A DNA stretch of 64,000 bases from Bifidobacterium apri (GCF_009299485.1 NZ_WBSO01000013.1:1-64000); one strand, 5' to 3'; positions 16,759 to 26,467 are shown, counted from the first letter of the stretch. The notes: generated by a model from the letters alone, not told the origin. A program made the numbers and translations.

Positions 16759-18240
16759 ATGCCTGATACGACCACGATGGTGCTGATTGCGTTGCTCGCT
16801 GTGGTCGCAGCACTGCTGGTATGGCTGTCACTATCCATGGCAGCCGCGGAAGGTGCGGTATCACGCGTAACCAGGGCAAGCCTGAACAACCGGATCCTGG
16901 AAATCCAGACCGACCAGGAACTCACGCAGTTCTCACGCATGAAGAAAATCGACAAGATCCACAAGGTCCAGCATCTGATTGCGGACCGCTTCGCGACTTC
17001 AGGCTCATGCGCGTTCTTCCGCATCGTGTGCAACGTGTTTGACGGCGTACTGGTCGCCAGCATCGTGTCCCTATGCGGCGGTGTACTCTGGATCCAACTG
17101 GTGAGCGGCATCATAGCGGGCGTGCTCATCGGAGTGGTTTCCATTCTCGTCCGTCCACGCTCCGCCGGCGCAGTCAAACCCGTGGATATCATGCTCAGGC
17201 ATGTACGCGTCGTCCGTTTCGCCGTCGCGCTGACCCCATTCGCCAAGGTCGGCGGAGACAAAGTCGGCAAACGGCATCATCGTGAACAGTCCGAGCTGTC
17301 CGATGACGAGGAGCTTGAGAAGTTGCAGCTCGAGCAAGGCCGCGCCACCATCGACCGGCTGGTCGAAGCCAACGATTTCGACCCCGAAGTTTCCGAGATG
17401 CTGCGCAATGTGCTGACCTTATCCGAAACCTTGACCCGCGAAATCATGGTGCCACGAACCGACATGATCTGCATCGAGCGCGGGCATAACCTCCAGGACT
17501 TCTTACAGCTGTGCTCACGATCCGGGTTCTCGCGGGTCCCGGTCATCGGCGATGACGTCGACGATCTGGTCGGCATGGCCTATCTCAAGGACGCGGTACG
17601 CGCTACGGCCTTCAATCCTGACGCCATGACCCGTGATGTGGAAAGCATCATCCGCAACCCCATGCTCGTCCCTGAATCCAAGCCGGTCGATGATCTATTC
17701 CATGAAATGCAACGGACCCGCCAGCATGTGGCGATTGTGGTGGACGAATACGGCGGCATCGCGGGCATGGTCACCATCGAAGACACCATCGAGCAGATCG
17801 TCGGTGAGCTGGAGGACGAACATGACCGCACGCAGCACAGCGAACCCGAGCAAATCGGCGAGCATACCTGGCGCATGCCGGCAAGAACCCCCATCGCCGA
17901 TCTTGAGGACATCTTCGAAGTCGGCATTGACGAGGACGATGTCGATACCGTATACGGCTTGCTGACCAAACTGTTGGGGCGCGTTCCCATCGTCGGCGCA
18001 TCGGCAGTCACCCGCGGGTTGCGTCTGACTGCCGTGGATTCTGCCGGCAGACGCAAAAAAGTGTCGACGATCGTCGTCGAACCCGCACACGTCGAGCCCG
18101 GCGAGGACACTGGTGACAAACAGCAATCAGGCGGACCGCACGTCAATGACCGACACGACACGACAACACCAGACGGCCATCCATCCGCGGGCGGACATGA
18201 AGACACCGCCACGGACCGCCACGAACAAGGAGCAGCATGA
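16759..18240 (+). CDS. CorC/HlyC-type transporter-associated membrane protein with CBS pair
   Basis: 493 residues. The N-terminal DUF21-like part has membrane segments at about 5-27 and 95-135. A CBS pair follows (MVPRTDMICIERGHNLQDFL, then PESKPVDDLFHEMQRTRQHV and VDEYGGIAGMVTIEDTIEQI), then a CorC_HlyC domain (MPARTPIADLEDIFE) and a disordered polar tail. The family is associated with Mg2+/Co2+ efflux or tolerance; the exact substrate is unknown. ATG 16759 is used because GGAGGGGG (16745-16752) precedes it. Overlaps era by four bases, the usual ybeY-corC-era order. Confidence 0.9.
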   Translation: MPDTTTMVLIALLAVVAALLVWLSLSMAAAEGAVSRVTRASLNNRILEIQTDQELTQFSRMKKIDKIHKVQHLIADRFATSGSCAFFRIVCNVFDGVLVASIVSLCGGVLWIQLVSGIIAGVLIGVVSILVRPRSAGAVKPVDIMLRHVRVVRFAVALTPFAKVGGDKVGKRHHREQSELSDDEELEKLQLEQGRATIDRLVEANDFDPEVSEMLRNVLTLSETLTREIMVPRTDMICIERGHNLQDFLQLCSRSGFSRVPVIGDDVDDLVGMAYLKDAVRATAFNPDAMTRDVESIIRNPMLVPESKPVDDLFHEMQRTRQHVAIVVDEYGGIAGMVTIEDTIEQIVGELEDEHDRTQHSEPEQIGEHTWRMPARTPIADLEDIFEVGIDEDDVDTVYGLLTKLLGRVPIVGASAVTRGLRLTAVDSAGRRKKVSTIVVEPAHVEPGEDTGDKQQSGGPHVNDRHDTTTPDGHPSAGGHEDTATDRHEQGAA

Positions 18241-19235
18241 GCGAAAGCGACACCACCACTGGACACGAATCCGCCGAGCAAAAACCCGCGAAAGGGCATC
18301 AGGCCTATCGATCGGGTTTCGTCGCGGTCGTAGGTCGGCCGAATGTGGGCAAATCAACGTTGATGAACGCCCTGGTCGGCACACAGATCGCCATCGCGTC
18401 CTCACGGCCGGAAACGACGCGTAAAGCGATTCGCGGTATCGTGACCACCGACAACGCTCAACTCGTGCTGGTCGACACGCCCGGCATCCACCGCCCGCGC
18501 ACCCTGCTCGGCCAGCGGTTGAACGATGTCGTCGAGGAATCACTCGCCGACGTCGATGAAGTCGCGTTCCTGCTGCCTGCCGACCAGGAAATCGGCCCGG
18601 GCGACAAGCGCATTCTCAGCAGACTGCGCTCCCAATTCACGAAAAAACGTGAAGACGGTACGCTCGAGTGGAAGATCCCGCTGATCGCCATCGTGACGAA
18701 AATCGATGAGCTCAACCGTCAGGAACTCATGGAGAAGCTGATCCAAGTCAACGCCTTCGCCGATTTCACCGATATCGTCCCCGTCAGCGCCCTGGAGCAT
18801 GACAATGTCTCGGAAGTGCGCGATGTCCTGATCGAGCACATGCCCGAAGGCCCACAAATGTACCCGGCGGAACAGCTGACCGAGGAGAAGCCGGAATCCA
18901 CCATCGCCGAACTGGTGCGGTGGGCGTTCCTCGAAGAGCTTGATGACGAGCTTCCCCATTCGCTTGCGGTTGTTGTCGACGGCATCGAATACCCCAACGC
19001 CGATGACCCCGACAGTGACGGCAAAGCGCACGTCATGGTTTCGATTTATGTCGAGCGTGACTCGCAGAAGCCCATCATCATCGGCCACAAGGCTGAGCAT
19101 CTGGTCAGAGTGCGCAAGAAGCTGCGGACACCGGTCAATCGGATTGTCGGCCAGAAGGCGAGGCTTGATATGCATGTCAAGGTCGCCAAAGACTGGCAAT
19201 CCGACCCCAAGAAGCTCGAACGGCTCGGCTTCTGA
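18237..19235 (+). CDS. era: GTPase Era
   Basis: 332 residues. Binds GTP and the 3' end of 16S rRNA and is needed for 30S assembly. The G motifs are GRPNVGKST (G1), ETTRKAIRG (G2), DTPGIHRPR (G3), VTKID (G4) and SALEHDN (G5). A C-terminal KH domain contains HLVRVRKKLRTPVN then IVGQKARLDMHVKV. About 20 extra polar residues precede the GTPase domain. The start overlaps the corC stop (ATGA). Confidence 0.96.
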   Translation: MSESDTTTGHESAEQKPAKGHQAYRSGFVAVVGRPNVGKSTLMNALVGTQIAIASSRPETTRKAIRGIVTTDNAQLVLVDTPGIHRPRTLLGQRLNDVVEESLADVDEVAFLLPADQEIGPGDKRILSRLRSQFTKKREDGTLEWKIPLIAIVTKIDELNRQELMEKLIQVNAFADFTDIVPVSALEHDNVSEVRDVLIEHMPEGPQMYPAEQLTEEKPESTIAELVRWAFLEELDDELPHSLAVVVDGIEYPNADDPDSDGKAHVMVSIYVERDSQKPIIIGHKAEHLVRVRKKLRTPVNRIVGQKARLDMHVKVAKDWQSDPKKLERLGF

Positions 19236-19345
19236 TTCAGGTCGTCACCGCGTCTGAGCAGGTGATGACTTGCCTGCGTCAAACCGCGGTGAGGGCATAG
19301 CCCATCGATGACCAGCCTGTAAGGACATCCGGAAACCTATTGAAT

Positions 19346-19393
19346 ACGCCGGTGGCCCGGCCCCGCACAGATACGGGACCGGGCCACCGGCGT
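19346..19393. terminator. Bidirectional terminator between era and fadD
   Basis: A perfect 15-bp GC-rich stem pairs 19346-19360 with 19379-19393 between two convergent genes. T-rich sequence is present on both sides but short. Confidence 0.75.
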
Positions 19394-19417
19394 TTGCGAC
19401 ATTCGCGCTTCGGCGAA

Positions 19418-21460
19418 TTACTGCTGCTTACGCTTGGTATACATCTGCGTGTTCAGCAAGGTCGAGTACCGCTTGATGACCTTCGGGCGGATCACCTTCA
19501 TCGAAGCGGTGAGCAAGCCGTTCTCCTGGGTGAATTCCTCAGGCAAGATGATGAACTTGCGCACAGACTCTGCCCGGGAGACGCCTTCATTGGCCAAATC
19601 GACATACTTCTGGACTTCTGCGCGCACCACGGCATTGTTCGCAGCTTCCTGCATGGACATATCTTCGTTGAGTCCCTTGGACTTGAGCCAGGGACGCAAG
19701 GAATCCTCATCGAGGGTGATCAGCGCCGAGATGAACGGGCGCTTGTCGCCGAGCACCAAGGCCTGTGAGACGAATTCGCAGCGCTGGATGGTCTCTTCGA
19801 TCGGACCGGGGGAGACGTTCTTGCCGCCTGCAGTGATGATCAGATCCTTCTTACGGCCGACGATATACAGGAATCCATTGTCGTCGAGATGACCCAAATC
19901 GCCGGTCGCATACCAACCGTCCTGCGTGAAGGAGGTCTCGGTCGCCTCCTCGTTCTTGTGGTAGGCGTGGAACACGGATGCGCCCTTGACCTGGATCTCG
20001 TTGTCTTGGGCAAGACGAACAGAGAAGCCGGGGAACGGGATGCCCACGGATCCCTCATGGAACGGCACGCCCAGCGGGTTGAATGCGCAAGGCGCGGTGG
20101 TTTCGGTCAGGCCATAGCCTTCATACACCGGGATGCCGGCGCCGCGGAAGAACGCCAGCAGATCCGGATCCAGCGGGGCGCCGCCGGTGACAATCCACTT
20201 GGCACGGCCGCCGAGCACTTCCCGCAGCGACTTGTACACCAGTGGATCATACGCTGCACGCTCCATGCGGGTGAGCGTCGAGGCCTTGCCTTGGTCGCTC
20301 ACTTCCTTCATATACCGTTGCGCGGTGACCACCGAGGCCGCGAACATCACGCCCTTGGCGCCGTGGCCGGCCTTCTGGGAGGCGGCGTTGTAGATTTTCT
20401 CGAGGACACGCGGCACCACGATCATCACCGATGGACGGGAGACCTGCAAATCCCCGATCATGGTCTTGATGCCTTCGGCGATGTAGATGCGCAACTCGCT
20501 GGCCACGCAGATGTAATTGATCGCGCGGGCGAAGGAATGCGCTTGCGGAAGGAACAGCAGGATGCTGTTCTTCTCGTCGTGCAACAGGTCGGGCATGTAA
20601 TCCGGCAGGTTGAGCGCGGTCGCGCAATAGTCCTCATGCGTCATTTCCACGCCTTTGGGCGCTGCCGTCGATCCGGATGTGTACACGATCGAGCACAGGT
20701 CGGTCTTCTTCACCGAATCGATACGTGCGTCAAGCTCCTCGTCGCTGACCGCATCCGCATAGGCTTGCAGCTCATAGAGGCCGCCGGTTTCAAAGCAGAA
20801 AATCTGTTCGAGCGTGGGGCATTCCTCCAGAGCGCCGTCAGCCTTGTCACGCATGTCGGTGGTCTGCACGACCAGGAAGCGTGCGTCGGAATTATCGACG
20901 ATATTGCGGATCTGCTCCGCGGAATCGGTGTCATAGATGGTGGCCAACACACCGCCGCACGCCATGACCGCCGCGTCGAAGACATCCCATTCGTAGGAGG
21001 TGCGGCACATGAAGGCGACACCGTCACCCTTCTTCAGGCCGTAATGCATCAGCCCTTTGGCCGTCACACGGACTTCATGAAGGAACTCATTCGCCGTCTT
21101 GGTCGTCCATTCGCCGTTGACCTTGAAGGTATACAGCGGCTTGTCGCCCATACGCTTGGCACGGTCGGCATAAATGTCATAGATGCTCCAACCGTCGTCG
21201 AGCGGGGGATTGCCGGCGGTGGTGGATGTCAGGCAACCCGTCTTCTGGTCGATGAACGTGGTCGTGGGGTATCCTGGCCCCCATTCGGCGCTATTGGGCA
21301 GATTGACCGGCATATCCGCAACTTCGATGTCCTGCGGATCGACATAGTCAGGATCACCCGGCTGATCGTCGCTGACCGGATGGGTGAAATCCCCGCCAAG
21401 GCGCAGCGCCTTCCGGGTGACTCTCATGGTCTGGTCCTTGATGGAATTCAGTAGGGACAC
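19418..21460 (-). CDS. fadD: Long-chain acyl-CoA synthetase (AMP-forming), first copy
   Basis: 680 residues. Activates fatty acids with ATP and CoA. The AMP-binding motif is YTSGSTAAPKGVEMTH, YEGYGLTETTAPC is the A5 motif, and YATGDLGHLDDNGFLYIVGRKKDLIITAGGKN carries the hinge and core A8 region. Near the C-terminus, GLLTASMKVIRPKV holds the expected catalytic Lys. The first 80 residues are specific to this actinobacterial group. The gene is monocistronic and divergent from pntA1, 198 bases away. With no beta-oxidation genes here, the likely role is activation of exogenous fatty acids for lipids. Confidence 0.92.
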   Translation of the reverse strand: MSLLNSIKDQTMRVTRKALRLGGDFTHPVSDDQPGDPDYVDPQDIEVADMPVNLPNSAEWGPGYPTTTFIDQKTGCLTSTTAGNPPLDDGWSIYDIYADRAKRMGDKPLYTFKVNGEWTTKTANEFLHEVRVTAKGLMHYGLKKGDGVAFMCRTSYEWDVFDAAVMACGGVLATIYDTDSAEQIRNIVDNSDARFLVVQTTDMRDKADGALEECPTLEQIFCFETGGLYELQAYADAVSDEELDARIDSVKKTDLCSIVYTSGSTAAPKGVEMTHEDYCATALNLPDYMPDLLHDEKNSILLFLPQAHSFARAINYICVASELRIYIAEGIKTMIGDLQVSRPSVMIVVPRVLEKIYNAASQKAGHGAKGVMFAASVVTAQRYMKEVSDQGKASTLTRMERAAYDPLVYKSLREVLGGRAKWIVTGGAPLDPDLLAFFRGAGIPVYEGYGLTETTAPCAFNPLGVPFHEGSVGIPFPGFSVRLAQDNEIQVKGASVFHAYHKNEEATETSFTQDGWYATGDLGHLDDNGFLYIVGRKKDLIITAGGKNVSPGPIEETIQRCEFVSQALVLGDKRPFISALITLDEDSLRPWLKSKGLNEDMSMQEAANNAVVRAEVQKYVDLANEGVSRAESVRKFIILPEEFTQENGLLTASMKVIRPKVIKRYSTLLNTQMYTKRKQQ

Positions 21461-21658
21461 GTCTCACTCCTTGGCCTTCACTACAGCTATCAACCTTGTC
21501 ATGATAGTCGAAAATAACGTCATCGTCACCTTACGGTTGCGTAGCTGCCGGCAGCGTCGGACCGACTGGCGGAACAGCCTACGTCTCGAACCGTGATATA
21601 CGGTACACTGTGCCCGTACCCACGTACGCAAATAGTAATGAAGCTAGAAAGGGCTGCT

Positions 21659-22816
21659 ATGGCTGAACTACCAGAAGCCGGCGTGCAGTTCGGTGTCTTC
21701 AATGAGACGACCGAGCATGAACGGCGTGTGGCACTGACACCTGACATTGTCGCAAGGTTGCGCAAGAAAGGCGTCGGATGCCTGATCGAACATGACGCGG
21801 GACAGGCCGCGCAATATACCGATGCCGATTACGAGCGCGCCGGCGCCCAAGTATGCGACCGGGAGACGCTGCTCAAGACATGCGACGCATTCGGGTTCGT
21901 ATCGCGCCCGGATGCTTCATTGGTATCGGCGATGCGCCCGGGGCAGTGGGTGATCGGCATCCTCGGCTCGTTCACCGATGATGCGTATATTTCCTCTCTG
22001 GCTCAGGCGGGGCTGACCGCCATCGCCATCGAGCGTCTGCCCAGGCAGCTCAGCGCAGCGCAATCCATGGACGAGATGACTTCGCAGAATTCCGTCATGG
22101 GCTATAAGGCGGCACTCGTCGCTGCGAACGCCTATCAGTCCTTCCTGCCGATGATGACGACCGCAGCGGGCACGATCCGCCCCGCGAAGGTCCTCGTGCT
22201 GGGCGCCGGCATCGCCGGACTCCAGGCGATCGGCACCGCACGGCGTCTGGGCGCGGTCGTCACGGCGTATGATGTCCGTCCCGCATCCAAAGGCGAAGTC
22301 GAATCCCTGGGCGCGAAATTCCTTGATCTCGGGCTTGATTTCTCCGCCGGCCAAGGCGAAGGCGGTTACGCGCGCCAGCTTACGAAGGAGGAGCAGGCAG
22401 CACAGCAGGCGGCGGTCGACCAGAAAGCCGCCCAGTTCGATATCGTGATCACCACGGCGAAGGTCCCCGGTCGCAAACCGCCGGTGCTGCTCACCGCGGC
22501 AGGCGTCAATGCTCTGCATCGGGGCGCGGTCGTCGTCGATTGCGCGGCCAGCGATCTCGGCGGCAATGTCGAGGGGTCCACGGTCGGCACCCAGACCACC
22601 GAAGGCGGTGTCACCATCATCGGCGCACCGTTCCTTGCTTCGGAAGTGTCGAACACCGCATCGAACCTGTTGTCACGCAACGTGGCGGATGTGCTGTCCC
22701 ATTTCGTGCGCGACGGCCATTTGAAGACGGTTGCCGGGGACGAGCTGGACGACGCCCTCGTAGTCGCCGGGCGCGACGCATCCGAAACCCAAACATCCGA
22801 ACAGAAAGGGGAGTGA
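21659..22816 (+). CDS. pntA: NAD(P) transhydrogenase subunit alpha part 1 (soluble NAD(H)-binding domain)
   Basis: 385 residues. Domain dI of the proton-translocating transhydrogenase, which carries hydride between NAD(H) and NADP(H). The AlaDH/PNT N-terminal domain (FGVFNETTEHERRVALTPD) is followed by a Rossmann domain with VLVLGAGIAGLQAIGTARRL. The RQD loop region and YDVRPASKGEVESLGAKF are typical. ATG 21659 is chosen because AGAAAGG lies just upstream and the next codons fit the family. The alpha subunit is split in two genes, pntA1 and pntA2, four bases apart. Confidence 0.92.
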   Translation: MAELPEAGVQFGVFNETTEHERRVALTPDIVARLRKKGVGCLIEHDAGQAAQYTDADYERAGAQVCDRETLLKTCDAFGFVSRPDASLVSAMRPGQWVIGILGSFTDDAYISSLAQAGLTAIAIERLPRQLSAAQSMDEMTSQNSVMGYKAALVAANAYQSFLPMMTTAAGTIRPAKVLVLGAGIAGLQAIGTARRLGAVVTAYDVRPASKGEVESLGAKFLDLGLDFSAGQGEGGYARQLTKEEQAAQQAAVDQKAAQFDIVITTAKVPGRKPPVLLTAAGVNALHRGAVVVDCAASDLGGNVEGSTVGTQTTEGGVTIIGAPFLASEVSNTASNLLSRNVADVLSHFVRDGHLKTVAGDELDDALVVAGRDASETQTSEQKGE

Positions 22817-22820
22817 CCTC

Positions 22821-23150
22821 ATGAATCCGCTCGTTGTATCCATTACGTTGTTCGTGTTGGCGCTGCTGATCGGCGTCGAAGTCATCGGCAAAGTGCCGGC
22901 GACGCTGCACACGCCGCTGATGTCCGGCGCGAATTCGATTCACGGCATTGTGATTGTCGGCGTCGTGATCGTCGCCGCGCAAGCGAATTCGCCGCTCGCG
23001 TATGTGTTCGTATTCCTCGCCGCTGTACTGGGCACGATGAATGTCGTCGGCGGATATGTGGTCACCGACCGCATGCTCGAGATGTTCAAGAGTTCCAAAC
23101 CCGCGAAGTCTGCGGATACCGCTGATACTCACGAGGAGGCCGGCAAGTGA
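22821..23150 (+). CDS. NAD(P) transhydrogenase subunit alpha part 2 (membrane)
   Basis: 109 residues with about three membrane helices: 3-20, 33-55 and 60-85. It is the dII half of PntA (PNTB_4TM-type region, also called PntAB), with HTPLMSGANSIHGIVIVG as the conserved helix junction. Together with the pntB membrane part it forms the proton channel. The stop overlaps the GTG start of pntB. Confidence 0.92.
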   Translation: MNPLVVSITLFVLALLIGVEVIGKVPATLHTPLMSGANSIHGIVIVGVVIVAAQANSPLAYVFVFLAAVLGTMNVVGGYVVTDRMLEMFKSSKPAKSADTADTHEEAGK

Positions 23151-24556
23151 ACGCCATTGATACCGTAGCCTGGTTCGTTTATCTGCTGTCGGCCGTGATG
23201 TTCGTCATCGGCCTGCATTTCATGAATTCGCCGAAAACCGCCCGCCGCGGCAATCAGATCTCCGCGGTCGGCATGGTGATCGCCGTGATCATGGCGTTCG
23301 TGCACCTGGTCGCCACCGGATTCCGGTCGAATATCGCGATCATCCTGTTGCTGCTGGGTATCGCGATCGGCGCAGTGGCCGGTGTCGTCAGCGCGAAAAA
23401 GGTGAAGATGACCGATATGCCGCAACTGGTGTCGATTTTCAACACCGTCGGTGGCGGAGCGGCGGCGCTCGTCGCGCTGAACGATATCCTCACTCCCGCC
23501 AAGGCACCGGGACTGGTGGTGTTGATCACCGCCGGGCTCGGCGTGGTCATCGGCTCGGTCACCTTCACCGGCTCGCTGGTCGCGGCAGGCAAGCTGCAAG
23601 GCGTGAAGTTCCTGCGCAAGCTGACATTGCCCGGCAAGGGAATGCTCAACGTGCTGTTCATCGTGTTGACCATTGCGTCCTTCGTGATGCTGTGCGTGCA
23701 GCCGGGGCAACGTCTGCTGTGGGCTGTGCTCACCACGGTGTTCGCGTTGGTGTACGGTCTGGTCTTCGTCATTCCGATCGGCGGAGCCGACATGCCGGTG
23801 GTCATCTCCGTGCTCAACGCATGCACGGGTACCGCAGTGGCGATGAGCGGCTTGGCCATTGACAATGTCGCGCTGATTGTCGCCGGCGCCCTTGTCGGCG
23901 CTGCCGGCGTGACGTTGTCGATCCTGATGGCCCAGGCGATGAACAGGCCGTTGCACAGCGTGCTCGCCGGCGGATTCGGCGGCGCTGCGAACGCCTCAGC
24001 CGCCACGGATGGTCCGGAAGGCACCATGAAGGAGACCACGGCGGACGATGTTGCGGTTCAACTCGTGTACGCGCAGAAGGTCATTTTCGTCCCCGGCTTC
24101 GGTCTCGCCCAGGCGCAAGCCCAGCGTGAGCTCGCCGACCTGGGCGAACTGCTCAAGGAGCACGGCGTGGAGGTGTCCTACGCGATTCACCCGGTCGCCG
24201 GCCGTATGCCAGGGCATATGAATGTGCTGCTGGCTGAGGCGAACGTCCCTTATGACGAACTGGTGGACCTTGATGACATCAATCCGCAGTTCCCTTCCGC
24301 AAATGTGGCTCTGGTCGTCGGAGCGAACGACGTGACCAATCCTGCGGCTCGACGGCCCGGCACCCCGGTGTCCGGCATGCCGATCCTCGATGTCGATCAA
24401 GCCCAACATGTCGTGGTCATGAAGCGCGGTCGAGGCCGTGGCTATGCCGGCATTGAGAACGAGCTGTATTTCGAGGACAACACGCAGATGCTCTTCGGTG
24501 ATGCGAAGGCCGGACTGCAAGCGGTGATCGCAGCGGTCAAGGAGTTGTTGGCATGA
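23147..24556 (+). CDS. pntB: NAD(P) transhydrogenase subunit beta
   Basis: 469 residues, GTG start overlapping the end of pntA2. The N-terminal half is a polytopic membrane domain of eight or nine helices. The C-terminal dIII domain binds NADP(H): FVPGFGLAQAQAQRELADL is the nucleotide loop, followed by YAIHPVAGRMPGHMNVLLAEA and VALVVGANDVTNPAARR. It uses the proton gradient to make NADPH from NADH, or the reverse. The operon ends at a terminator. Confidence 0.95.
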   Translation: MNAIDTVAWFVYLLSAVMFVIGLHFMNSPKTARRGNQISAVGMVIAVIMAFVHLVATGFRSNIAIILLLLGIAIGAVAGVVSAKKVKMTDMPQLVSIFNTVGGGAAALVALNDILTPAKAPGLVVLITAGLGVVIGSVTFTGSLVAAGKLQGVKFLRKLTLPGKGMLNVLFIVLTIASFVMLCVQPGQRLLWAVLTTVFALVYGLVFVIPIGGADMPVVISVLNACTGTAVAMSGLAIDNVALIVAGALVGAAGVTLSILMAQAMNRPLHSVLAGGFGGAANASAATDGPEGTMKETTADDVAVQLVYAQKVIFVPGFGLAQAQAQRELADLGELLKEHGVEVSYAIHPVAGRMPGHMNVLLAEANVPYDELVDLDDINPQFPSANVALVVGANDVTNPAARRPGTPVSGMPILDVDQAQHVVVMKRGRGRGYAGIENELYFEDNTQMLFGDAKAGLQAVIAAVKELLA

Positions 24557-24594
24557 TGCGCCAGCGCGCATGATGACCGACCTTGGATTGCCGC

Positions 24595-24655
24595 AAACGG
24601 GTCTGTATCGCCTTTCAACGGGCGGATTCAGACCCGTTTCTGTTGTCTGTTTTCC
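24595..24655 (+). terminator. Intrinsic terminator after pntB
   Basis: An 11-bp stem (24595-24605 with 24629-24639) with an inner four-base-pair stem, then a TG/T-rich stretch ending in TTTT. Confidence 0.75.
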
Positions 24656-24967
24656 CGGATACGTCCGAAAATGCGACCATGATGTGGACATGAGCGGCGG
24701 GCGGATGCCACCGGTTGCTAGCATCACATAACGAGGCGCAAGGCCGTCAACACGATGGAACAAGACCGTCGCCATGTATACGCGGCGCGCGTGTATGCGG
24801 TTCGACAGCGTGACGGCAACAGAACGACGATGCTGGCCAAAAGCCGGTTCGTGTGTGTGATATGGCGGTGTCGGCAAGCCCGTTCAAACGGCGGACATGC
24901 GGCACCGCCTTTCCTTTGCCCGCATCATTGCCGACAGCAATCGACCGAATCCGTGCGCACCAACGCG

Positions 24968-24975
24968 GCAGAACG
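24968..24975. repeat. Left 8-bp target-site duplication
   Basis: GCAGAACG directly precedes the left inverted repeat at 24976. The same eight bases follow the right inverted repeat at 25393-25400, which is the expected mark of transposition. Confidence 0.8.
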
Positions 24976-25392
24976 GGGTTATAGGCCAAAATGTGTGTCT
25001 GCTGGTGGGGTGTGTGGGAGTCTTGATTGTTGCTCTGGTCGTGTGCGCGTCCTGTATGCCGTGGCATGCGAAGCTGAACGGATATCGGCGGGAAACGGCA
25101 GTGGAGGCCCCGTGTTTTGCGGTTCGTGCATGCCCGGGCATACGCAAACCGGCAGTATGGCCCCGGACAGTGCGGGAAGCCTTCCGTCAGGCGCGCGACG
25201 TATGTCATGGCATGCGCGACCCGGCACATTCGAATCGCCTGTACGCCTTGCACCGCAAGGGGTCCGCGCCGGTTCCGGACACACATTCTGGCCGGGTTCG
25301 AAAGTGGCGGCATGAGGATTCGAAACCGCGACACGCCCGGCAGGACAACCCCTCACACCCGATTTCCGGACACACATTTTGGCCAATAACCC
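24976..25392. mobile_element. MITE-like non-autonomous element, 417 bp
   Basis: The left end (24976-25000) and the reverse complement of the right end (25368-25392) agree in 23 of 25 positions, starting GGGTTAT and ending TGTGTC. Weaker similarity (GGGTGTG, GGG) continues inwards to about 45 bases. Perfect GCAGAACG duplications flank it. No transposase is encoded and no reading frame looks real, so it must be moved by an enzyme elsewhere. An internal copy of the right-end sequence lies at 25275-25298, and a near-palindrome at 25121-25150. An 8-bp duplication is known for several IS families (for example ISL3 and IS256), but I do not recognise the family. Confidence 0.8.
25275..25298 (-). repeat. 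Internal sub-terminal copy of the element end
   Basis: On the minus strand GGCCAGAATGTGTGTCCGGA matches the right end of the element except for one base in the core and the outermost bases. It sits about 95 bases inside the right end, in the same orientation. Confidence 0.65.
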
Positions 25393-25400
25393 GCAGAACG
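25393..25400. repeat. Right 8-bp target-site duplication
   Basis: GCAGAACG directly follows the right inverted repeat and equals 24968-24975. The rest of the gene-free stretch 24656-24967 and 25401-25459 shows no gene; ordinary sequence of no clear function. Confidence 0.8.
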
Positions 25401-25459
25401 CATGTGAACAAGCAAGCGGACGGGGAAAACACGGGGAGGCAGCGAGGCGATTCCTGCGG

Positions 25460-26467
25460 TTACGCCAGACTCAATCCCTCATCAACCGTGGACTGCACCA
25501 TTCGCCAGTACGTATCGGGGTCTTTCACCGACGACAACGTGTGTCCGGCTCCGGCCACGCTGAGCATCCGGCAATGCCGCCCATGGTACGCGCTGACGAT
25601 TCTGTCCATGAACTCATGCGGCACCAGTTGATCCGCAGTCCCATGCACGCACAGCATCGGCACCCGAATACGCCCTGCCGCACGTACACAATCCCCATCA
25701 GCCAGCCAAAATCCCGCATGCATACGGCAAATCATGCTCATGACGCCGAGCATGGGCAACCCGACAACCCGCGGCAACCGCATCATCGACCTCGCCACAA
25801 AACGCATCTCGGAACTGATGCTCGAGTACCCGCTGTCCTCGATCACGGCCTTAACTTGCGCCGGAAGATCCGGCTCCGCCGCGGCGAGCATCACAGCCGC
25901 GGCACCCATGGAATTGCCATGCAAGATGATTTGCGCATCTCGGTCGGCTCGGACCACAAGATCGATCCAGCGCATCACATCGCGGCGATCGAGATACCCC
26001 ATGCCGACATATCTGCCTTGGCTGCGCTCATGTGCACGCAGGGCGGGCAGGAGCACGGTGCATCCCATGCGCGCATACCGCAACGCGTATCTCGCCATCT
26101 CCTGCGGTTCACCGCAAAAACCGTGGCAGCATATCGCATATGCATGCGGCTTCGGGGCGACACTGTCGGGATCCAACACCCAGGCGTGCAAACGCAGCCC
26201 GTCCTCACTGTACGTGGTCAATGACTGCCGCGTCGCCTGGAACCACCGTACTGCGTCACGCTGTTCATCGTTGTTCTGCAGCTCGAGCTGCTCGCCGATC
26301 GCTTCAACCGCACGATCGTTGTGCTTGATGAACATGGGGGAGCGCACATCGCAAGCGGCTCGGAACACCGTCTCCCCGAGAGCGAACAGACCGGCGCCGA
26401 CAACGGATGCCGTGGTCGCCGCGCCGATGCCGATATGCTCAATCGTTGACTTGTTGGTCGCGGACAT
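25460..26467 (-). CDS. Membrane-anchored alpha/beta hydrolase
   Basis: 335 residues. Serine hydrolase of the YqkD/dienelactone-hydrolase-like group. The nucleophile Ser is in LHGNSMGAAAV, the oxyanion region is ICCHGFCGEP, and Asp in HGTADQLVP with His in GAGHTLS complete the triad. A hydrophobic segment at about residues 11-32 probably anchors it with the catalytic domain outside. The substrate is unknown; relatives are peptidases or esterases. It is transcribed alone toward the MITE, without an obvious terminator. Confidence 0.8.
   Translation of the reverse strand: MSATNKSTIEHIGIGAATTASVVGAGLFALGETVFRAACDVRSPMFIKHNDRAVEAIGEQLELQNNDEQRDAVRWFQATRQSLTTYSEDGLRLHAWVLDPDSVAPKPHAYAICCHGFCGEPQEMARYALRYARMGCTVLLPALRAHERSQGRYVGMGYLDRRDVMRWIDLVVRADRDAQIILHGNSMGAAAVMLAAAEPDLPAQVKAVIEDSGYSSISSEMRFVARSMMRLPRVVGLPMLGVMSMICRMHAGFWLADGDCVRAAGRIRVPMLCVHGTADQLVPHEFMDRIVSAYHGRHCRMLSVAGAGHTLSSVKDPDTYWRMVQSTVDEGLSLA

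Noticed and set aside
24833-24865. Sixth copy of the dispersed element end
   Set aside because: GGCCAAAA and GTGTGTGTG are present, but the spacing differs by several bases and the outer bases do not match.
24755-25631. Open frames across the pntB-hydrolase gap
   Set aside because: They overlap in several frames, contain the inverted-repeat element and read as Cys/Arg-rich nonsense without ribosome sites.
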